Shown here piece after piece: positions 21,380 through 26,410 of a stretch of 26,410 nucleotides of DNA (positions are counted from its first letter, which is position 1; every line of letters starts with the position of its first letter). The position numbers and the translations under genes are program-made. This DNA comes from a virus. The stretch lies in IMG/VR virus record IMGVR_UViG_3300027861_003227, positions 1-26,410 of that record; one strand, 5' to 3'. A model generated the notes under the pieces. It had not been told where the DNA came from. It saw only the letters and a list, made by a program, of their open reading frames with translations, and did no database searches.

Positions 21380-22819
21380 CTATCTGATCAGCCTACGACG
21401 AGGAGTTAGAATTTGACTATTTGACTGCTTTCTTAGCCGTCGGAGCGCTTGAGATGCCGCATCAACCTGATCATCATTTCGACCATAAGGAAATTGAAGA
21501 AGTTCGGAAGTGAAGTCTGTGATCCATGGTGCATCTTTTGGCAGCCACACCTGACCCGCCTCGAAAAGGGGACTGACCGCCGAAAGTCTCGCTTGCTTAC
21601 TTCCGTCAGCACGGACCGCAATTATTCCATGCAGGGAACTTCTAAGCGTATCCATTATCGCTGGACCGTTGGCTGCGTCCTCAATTAAAACCTCGTCGCA
21701 GTCTGGATGCCTGCCAGTCAGCCGCTCAATGGCGTGAATCGTCTCGCTGAAACTCCATCGTCCTCGCTCTTGGTCAATAAGGTAAAATTGGTTATCTTTG
21801 CAGCCCCACACCTGTCCACAGACATAGGATCCTGGACCACCTTTGAAAGCGGTGTCCCAACTTTGGACAATTCGATCGAACTGCTCAGGCTTATAATTAA
21901 AGTACTGAAGCCACCCGCCTTGGATCATTCCGCCTTCCTGCGGGACCGGCAACTGCTGTAGTTGTGCGCTGGCCGCATAGCTCCCAAGAACTTTCTTTAG
22001 ATTATCAATCCCTTCACGATCAAAACGCTCCTCCCAAAGTAACTGCCCCTGCTCTGTCCGTGGGTCGCTCCAACCTATCGAAGTTGACTTATTTCTCCCA
22101 TCGTATTCAGCCGGAAGAATCAAATGCTCGTACCCGCCCTGCTCCTCCAGAACTCCACATAGATCGCCAAAGTGAACTCGCTGCCCCACAACAATTCGTA
22201 CCGCCGTCTTTGGGTCATTGCCTCTTGTGCTCATTGTCTGATTCCACCAGTCTGCAACTCCTCTTCTTGCATTTTCGCTGGTGCTATCAAGAACCTTGTG
22301 CGGATCATCGACTAAGATGAAGTCACCGCCTTCACCTGTAGCTGCACCAAGAACGGTGGTACTAATTCTGCTCCCGCCGCCCAAGTTTTGGTATCGACCC
22401 TTTTGACTTTGGTCTGGAGCAATGGCGCAGTTCGGGAAGCGCATCTTGAACCAATCGCTTTGAATAATTCGTCTGCTTCTAAGACTATCGCGCACAGCCA
22501 GCCCATGACTGTAACTGCTGCAAAGCCAGTTTTTGGATGGAGAGTTTGCCCAGGTCCACACTGGAAAAAAGACGGAGCATAAAAGTGACTTGCAGTGTCT
22601 TGGTGGCATATTTATAACGAGGTTCCGTATCTCCCCACGATACGCTGCCTCCAAATGCTCGCAGATTGCTTGAAGATGCCACCCGTCCACAAAAGGAGTT
22701 TCAGGCTCCACCAAATGCCACGCCCTTTGTAGGAACCAGTGAAGGCTGCCCTGAAGTTTTCGGCGACTAAGTTCGACCAATGCCTCCAGTTGCTCAGGAT
22801 TTACAGTTTCAGGACTCAA
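21380..22819 (-). CDS. terL: Terminase large subunit (packaging ATPase and nuclease)
   Basis: TerL pumps DNA into the prohead and cuts it. Counting from an upstream TTG at 22837, MPPRHCKSL (77-85) is the ATP-binding loop, usually PPRHGKS, here with Cys instead of Gly. FILVDDPHK (173-181) is the Walker B region. QSWDTAFKGG (about 315) and a late NDDQVDAASQAL carry the acidic residues of the RNase H-like nuclease. The likely start is TTG at 22819, inside the end of terS and close to AGGGA. No ATG occurs before residue 75, so a TTG start is needed. Order TerS-TerL-portal is canonical. Confidence 0.93.
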   Translation of the reverse strand: MSPETVNPEQLEALVELSRRKLQGSLHWFLQRAWHLVEPETPFVDGWHLQAICEHLEAAYRGEIRNLVINMPPRHCKSLLCSVFFPVWTWANSPSKNWLCSSYSHGLAVRDSLRSRRIIQSDWFKMRFPNCAIAPDQSQKGRYQNLGGGSRISTTVLGAATGEGGDFILVDDPHKVLDSTSENARRGVADWWNQTMSTRGNDPKTAVRIVVGQRVHFGDLCGVLEEQGGYEHLILPAEYDGRNKSTSIGWSDPRTEQGQLLWEERFDREGIDNLKKVLGSYAASAQLQQLPVPQEGGMIQGGWLQYFNYKPEQFDRIVQSWDTAFKGGPGSYVCGQVWGCKDNQFYLIDQERGRWSFSETIHAIERLTGRHPDCDEVLIEDAANGPAIMDTLRSSLHGIIAVRADGSKQARLSAVSPLFEAGQVWLPKDAPWITDFTSELLQFPYGRNDDQVDAASQALRRLRKQSNSQILTPRRRLIR

Positions 22820-23267
22820 TCCCTGCGTCCTCGACAAGCCGAATCAGATCCTTTGTGCTGACGGATCTCATGTCCACTGGACCTCCATTTGCGCCGGTCA
22901 CTTCAACACGGTTGCTGGCGGAAGTCCCGTATAGCCTCATAAGCATGTCGACGCTTTTCAATTGAAGGTTCAGGTTTCCATCCCTGGCAGCCTTCGCACT
23001 GATTAGACGAATCATTCGCTCATGCTCTTTGCGCCGCTCGCCTACCGACCGACCATCCTCTTCGAGCGCCGATTCACGCCAGCGAGAAAATGCAGCGCTG
23101 ACGTATCTGGTTGCAGTTCGAAGAGACACATCATATTTATCTCGAAGAAGTTTTTGAACCTCTCGCCTAGACAAACCTTGGAGCGTCAATAGTTCCGCTT
23201 GATCAATCCGAGCTTCCCGCTCTTCGTCAGTCGGCCTAGTAATTTCATCTGAGTTTCTTTTAGCCAT
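22809..23267 (-). CDS. terS: Terminase small subunit
   Basis: This 152-residue protein should recognise the packaging site in phage DNA. Residues 18-60 form a helix-turn-helix (LLTLQGLSRREVQKLLRDKY, then SLRTATRYVSAAF). A central helical segment and then EVTGANGGPVD, a phrase often seen near the C-terminus of small terminases, follow. It ends at the start of terL, overlapping it by 11 bases. The ATG at 23267 has AGGGGC as ribosome site, and TAATAT a few bases upstream could be a -10 box with TTGATG as -35, giving a very short leader. Confidence 0.88.
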   Translation of the reverse strand: MAKRNSDEITRPTDEEREARIDQAELLTLQGLSRREVQKLLRDKYDVSLRTATRYVSAAFSRWRESALEEDGRSVGERRKEHERMIRLISAKAARDGNLNLQLKSVDMLMRLYGTSASNRVEVTGANGGPVDMRSVSTKDLIRLVEDAGIES

Positions 23268-23303
23268 GCCCCTATATTACCCATCCTCATAAAAACATCA
23301 ATG

Positions 23304-24572
23304 TTACTCGACGAACTTTTGGTAGGCACGCCTGAAGCTCATCAAAAAGCTGTCGGGTAAATTATGTCGGTTCAGGACAACATTCAGGCGACACTCCACA
23401 TCGCCTGCGCCTTCCGTCCATGCGTCCTCTTGATACTCGATTCTCATAAATGCGCTTGCGTTATGCTCGACTGCACGACTTTCTCGAATCTGCCCAGTTT
23501 CATTCAATTGCGTGAGCGCAAGAATCGGAACTTTATTTGTCACCGCTATCGCTACAAGAGTTTCACTTACTTGCGCCACCTCACGCTCCCGACTATGCCC
23601 GCCCTCATGTCTAAGAAGCTGCATGTAATCAATAACCACAAAATCAAGTTCATCCGCTAATTTCATCTGCCTGATAATTGTGGCCAATTGAAATGTGCTT
23701 AACCCCGCCTGATTCAAAATCTTAATCCGATGAGCGTAGCCTTTCATGATTTTCGCTCCCTCCGTTAGCCGATCTAACTGCCAATCCTCAAGCATTCCAT
23801 TCTGAATAAGGTTTGGACTAATATCACTCTCGGCGCTCAAGATTCTTCGCATAAGAGTTTTGGCGTTCATTTCGAGGCTGACATAGAGTACACGCTTTCC
23901 ACTGTAAGCCGCATTCCTTGCAAGGTTGCAGCCCATCACAGTCTTTCCTCGCTTAGTCCCAGCCCCAAGCATATAAAGGTTTTCGTCCTGAAATCCGTTT
24001 AAGATTCGGTCCAAGTTGGCAAATCCCGTAGGGATCCCGATTGGCTTGGCTCTTTCTTCCGGCGACTTTTTAAAGTTTACTTCGCACTCACCAATTACCT
24101 CCCTGAGACCCTCAAGACCTGTACTCATACACTCGTCCGGTCTAACCTCATTGAGCGCAAGGATTCTCCCGATTGCGGTTTGCCTTGCTTCGTTTGCATT
24201 GGGCGCCATCTGCGCCTCCGCCTTTGCCGTATCAATCTGCCTTAAAATGTCCCGATGTATCGCTGCCTCTTGGAGCATGTCGCAAAGTTTAGCAAACCAC
24301 GGACCACCCTGCTCCCCCCTTTCAACTCGCTCGAAAAGACTTTCTATCCCCTCAGGGTTTCGGACATTAGACTGAAGCCACTCGAAGACATTGACTGGAT
24401 CAATGTCGACGGACTTTGAAGTTAGTTCCCGAATGGCAAGGTGGATATTAGACGATCGCTCGTCAGTAAAGCAGTCAGGGGTCAATGACAGAAATGGAGT
24501 TAAGTCACCCGATGTAAACGCCTGCGCGATTACTCGATTTTCATACTCAAACTGATTTACTATTCCGCTCAA
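23304..24572 (-). CDS. dnaB: DnaB-type replicative helicase
   Basis: This protein unwinds DNA ahead of the replication fork as a hexamer. Residue numbers count from an ATG at 24587. Residues 10-110 resemble the DnaB N-terminal domain. From 187 the RecA-like core follows: GFANLDRILNGF, Walker A GAGTKRGKT (208-216), the VSLEM motif (236-240), Walker B VVIDYMQLL (317-325) and a late LTQLNE with the DNA-binding loop. The better start is TTG at 24572 (422 residues), because AGGAGG lies five bases before it and a promoter -10 lies just upstream. The ATG at 24587 has no ribosome site. It heads the leftward operon that continues into terS. Confidence 0.93.
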   Translation of the reverse strand: MSGIVNQFEYENRVIAQAFTSGDLTPFLSLTPDCFTDERSSNIHLAIRELTSKSVDIDPVNVFEWLQSNVRNPEGIESLFERVERGEQGGPWFAKLCDMLQEAAIHRDILRQIDTAKAEAQMAPNANEARQTAIGRILALNEVRPDECMSTGLEGLREVIGECEVNFKKSPEERAKPIGIPTGFANLDRILNGFQDENLYMLGAGTKRGKTVMGCNLARNAAYSGKRVLYVSLEMNAKTLMRRILSAESDISPNLIQNGMLEDWQLDRLTEGAKIMKGYAHRIKILNQAGLSTFQLATIIRQMKLADELDFVVIDYMQLLRHEGGHSREREVAQVSETLVAIAVTNKVPILALTQLNETGQIRESRAVEHNASAFMRIEYQEDAWTEGAGDVECRLNVVLNRHNLPDSFLMSFRRAYQKFVE

Positions 24573-24587
24573 TTGGTCCTCCTGCAT

Positions 24588-24758
24588 TAGGTGCTCTGGA
24601 TTTATACACTAAGACTAAATAAAATAAAACACTTTTAAAACGAATAAATTGCTTTTAAATAAAGTAAATCCATGCTAAAGATTCTTTACAGTACAAAGAA
24701 AAGTACTTACTTTTTAAACCCTTACAGGGTTTTAATTAATAACTGTATAGGAGGTCTT
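24588..24758. promoter_or_regulatory. Divergent control region: helicase/packaging vs recombination genes
   Basis: This 171-base AT-rich region holds signals for both directions. Rightward, TTTACA (24685-24690) and TACTTT (24708-24713) are 17 bp apart, and the spacer is filled by an inverted repeat AGTAC-N8-GTACT (24690-24707). AAACCCT-N3-AGGGTTT (24716-24732) is a second inverted repeat just before the ribosome site. Leftward, TATAAA (minus strand of 24601-24606) is a candidate -10 with a weak -35. CTTTTAAA occurs at 24632 and 24652, 20 bp apart. Confidence 0.6.
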
Positions 24759-25028
24759 ATGGATCCAGTAGAACAGAGGATAAAGATCAGGATTGCTTCC
24801 CTTGGGTATCGAGACATTAAAACTCTCCACAATGATCTGACTGAAAACCTTGCTGATTATGGAAGGAATTACGACTGGTGGTTGAGGCTTAACTCCCATT
24901 CAAAGGCTTCAGCGATTTCGGAGGCTGCTGGGTATTTAAAGACCAGCGTGACGGTGCTGCTTGGAGAGCAGGACAACAAGTTGCTTTCGGAGTCCAAGAT
25001 GGGTCGAATTGATTTGATGGAGGGATAA
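24759..25028 (+). CDS. Helix-turn-helix regulator (Cro/CI-like)
   Basis: The start is ATG at 24759 with a strong site (AGGAGGTCTT); an upstream in-frame ATG at 24672 is not needed. The 89-residue product contains a helix-turn-helix-like region at about 48-72: HSKASAISEAAGYLKTSVTVLL, here read as two helices around a turn (KASAISEAAGY and KTSVTVLLG). This resembles Cro/C1-type DNA-binding domains. It lies directly after a region with inverted repeats and opposite the helicase/terminase operon, so it may control the switch between the two directions. One base separates it from the exonuclease gene. Confidence 0.6.
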   Translation: MDPVEQRIKIRIASLGYRDIKTLHNDLTENLADYGRNYDWWLRLNSHSKASAISEAAGYLKTSVTVLLGEQDNKLLSESKMGRIDLMEG

Positions 25029-25029
25029 G

Positions 25030-26079
25030 TTGAGCCAAGCAAGCAAACAAGCACCCCCGAAGGATAGCATAGGCGGAACTGCCGCCTGCGCAATATTAGG
25101 GCTCAGTTCGTACAATGGACCCTTCTCCGTCTGGTCCAAAATCAGGAAGGCGTTGAGTGGAACACTGGAGGAGTCGCCAATTTTAGATGGACCGCTCCTC
25201 CGTGGGATTATAAGTGAAGACCCTCTGCTTGAATCATATAGTGAGATATTCAAATCAGAGACCGGACTTCATATGGTCGAACTGCCTCCAGAGCATAGCG
25301 TAATCCGGCATCCTGATTTTAGCTTTATTCATGGAACCCCTGATCGCCTGCTTATGAATGACGAGGGGGAGTTGGTGGGAGTTTTAGAGTTTAAGACTTT
25401 TGATAATTCTTCCGGTGGATTTAATTGGAGACGAGCGGACTACTGGTCACAGCTAACTCACTACTCCTGGCTATACGAGAAGGTTAGCGGCAAGGCTGCA
25501 TTAAGAAATTTTCTCATGGTCGCATCCGCAGGTTTTGGCGCTTGGTCGTCACTGGTCGACTGTCTTCAGTCTGGCGACCCATACGGGAGGGCATCTGCCA
25601 GGATCTCGATAGACTGGAGGGAAATGTCCAACCCCGCTGACACGGTGGATAAGTACGATAAGGTTCACGCTCCAAAGTTAATAGATTTCTGGAAAAGCTA
25701 TATTGAGGGCGAGAGTGTGCCACCGGTCGACCATACCGAATCATGCAGGGACAGTTTCCCAATCAATAAAGACGGACCGGTGAAGTTAACTGATTCATCG
25801 TCGAAAGAGTTTGTCCGGCTTGTAAAGTTAAGACTAGAGCACAAGCTAAAGGCGGACGACGCAACCACAGAAAGAAAGAGAGTTGAGAATCGAATCATCC
25901 AGCTTCTCGACGGACACGGAGCCGCTGAAAATGATAACTTCAAAGTTAGCTATAAAACGAGCAAAGGTCGAAAGGGATTTAAGCAATCCCTCTTCAAGAA
26001 AGACTATCCAAATATACACGCTTCCTATATAAAGGAAGGAGCGCCAAGCAAGCGCCTAACAATAACGGAGAAGACATGA
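25030..26079 (+). CDS. YqaJ-type exonuclease (lambda Exo-like, PD-(D/E)XK)
   Basis: The product should degrade one strand of double-stranded DNA ends to make 3' overhangs for recombination. SIGGTAACAILGLSSY (13-28) is the conserved N-terminal motif of the YqaJ family. HGTPDRL (101-107) gives the catalytic Asp, and VLEFKT (118-123) gives the Glu-x-Lys of the PD-(D/E)XK fold. Residues 260-300 form a charged helix. The C-terminus is basic. The start is TTG at 25030, well placed after GGAGGG and one base after the regulator stop. Its stop overlaps the start of the annealing-protein gene in ATGA. Confidence 0.9.
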   Translation: MSQASKQAPPKDSIGGTAACAILGLSSYNGPFSVWSKIRKALSGTLEESPILDGPLLRGIISEDPLLESYSEIFKSETGLHMVELPPEHSVIRHPDFSFIHGTPDRLLMNDEGELVGVLEFKTFDNSSGGFNWRRADYWSQLTHYSWLYEKVSGKAALRNFLMVASAGFGAWSSLVDCLQSGDPYGRASARISIDWREMSNPADTVDKYDKVHAPKLIDFWKSYIEGESVPPVDHTESCRDSFPINKDGPVKLTDSSSKEFVRLVKLRLEHKLKADDATTERKRVENRIIQLLDGHGAAENDNFKVSYKTSKGRKGFKQSLFKKDYPNIHASYIKEGAPSKRLTITEKT

Positions 26080-26410
26080 GTTTAGCCAAAGAAGTGCATG
26101 ACACTTTTGAGAAAGTTAACCTATTCAAGAATGGTCTGGTGGAGTGGAAAAATATCGGAAGAACTGACTTAGCTTACCTGAAGTGGGCAGTAGCGTGGAA
26201 AGTTTTGAAAGAACACTTCCCTGACAGTCATCGAGAATACACGAAGCATGAGCGACCCGATAACCGTCCTGGGCTTATAGATGTCCTTTATTATACGGAC
26301 GGAAGCGCCTCAGTTGAATGCACAGTGGAAATAAGAAAGGGCGAGGAGGTCTATCGTCAATCCACCTGGCGACCGATTCTGAACCACTCCAATAAGACAG
26401 TGGTCAATCC
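26076..26410 (+). CDS. Sak3-like single-strand annealing protein, 5' part (DUF1071-like)
   Basis: The gene starts with ATGA overlapping the exonuclease stop and runs off the window after 111 full codons. The segment TDLAYLKWAVAWKVLKEHFPD (residues about 30-50) matches in pattern the start of DUF1071/Sak3 annealing proteins, which typically read L-x-YL-x-WA-x-AW-x-x-x-K. A strand containing SVECTVEIR follows. Such proteins pair complementary single strands produced by an exonuclease. The neighbouring YqaJ gene makes a two-component recombinase of the lambda Red kind likely. The C-terminus is missing, so length cannot be judged. Confidence 0.75.
   Translation, partial: MSLAKEVHDTFEKVNLFKNGLVEWKNIGRTDLAYLKWAVAWKVLKEHFPDSHREYTKHERPDNRPGLIDVLYYTDGSASVECTVEIRKGEEVYRQSTWRPILNHSNKTVVN

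Noticed and set aside
1-26410. Provirus or lysogeny genes, CRISPR arrays, tRNA genes, retroelements
   Set aside because: No integrase, attachment-site pair, regularly spaced repeats, tRNA cloverleaf or reverse-transcriptase motif was found by reading both strands. The Cro/CI-like protein alone does not prove a temperate lifestyle.

Overview
This window is part of the genome of a double-stranded DNA tailed bacteriophage (Caudoviricetes), free or as a provirus. Hallmark genes are a large terminase, a small terminase, a portal, a MuF-like minor head protein and a DnaB-type helicase. Genes are tightly packed, and many stop/start codons overlap as ATGA, TAATG or TTGA. Shine-Dalgarno sites are purine-rich, GTG and TTG starts are common, and there are several good sigma-70 type promoters. 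The host is therefore a bacterium, probably a proteobacterium, but it cannot be named from this sequence. I see no integrase, tRNA, CRISPR array or insertion sequence.

Layout from left to right. (1) 1-1382, rightward: three small unknown genes, the first two each behind a copy of the same 49-bp promoter block. (2) 1383-7592, leftward: a tandem ribbon-helix-helix protein, a coiled-coil protein, a tiny zinc ribbon, a GroES-like co-chaperonin, an unknown protein, a connector-like protein and a two-domain glycosyltransferase. A strong terminator follows, and then a DNA methyltransferase. (3) 7775-9196, rightward: a metallophosphoesterase. (4) 9220-9465, leftward: a small conserved phage protein. 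(5) 9538-12508, rightward: a one-gene cassette with the third copy of the promoter, flanked by direct repeats. It leads into a chain of small genes ending in a 29-residue membrane peptide, an SLT muramidase and a Dam-type methylase. (6) 12375-24572, leftward (the late module): DnaB helicase, TerS, TerL, portal, MuF-like protein, four small head-tail proteins, a tail hub-like protein, a CHAP endolysin, a sulfotransferase, an RmlB-like sugar dehydratase and a zinc-ribbon protein. It is interrupted by one rightward small membrane-protein gene at 13828. (7) 24759-26410, rightward: a helix-turn-helix regulator, a YqaJ exonuclease and the start of a Sak3-like annealing protein.

How the genes fit together. 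The divergent region 24588-24758 looks like the control switch between recombination (right) and packaging plus helicase (left). TerS/TerL/portal package DNA, and the muramidase, the CHAP endolysin and the small membrane proteins could form the lysis set. The glycosyltransferase, the RmlB-like dehydratase and the sulfotransferase are scattered within leftward modules that also carry virion genes. They suggest that the phage makes or decorates a deoxy-sugar or sulfated glycan; this is an inference. No major capsid protein, protease/scaffold or tape measure was recognised, so those probably lie outside the window or are too diverged to see by eye.
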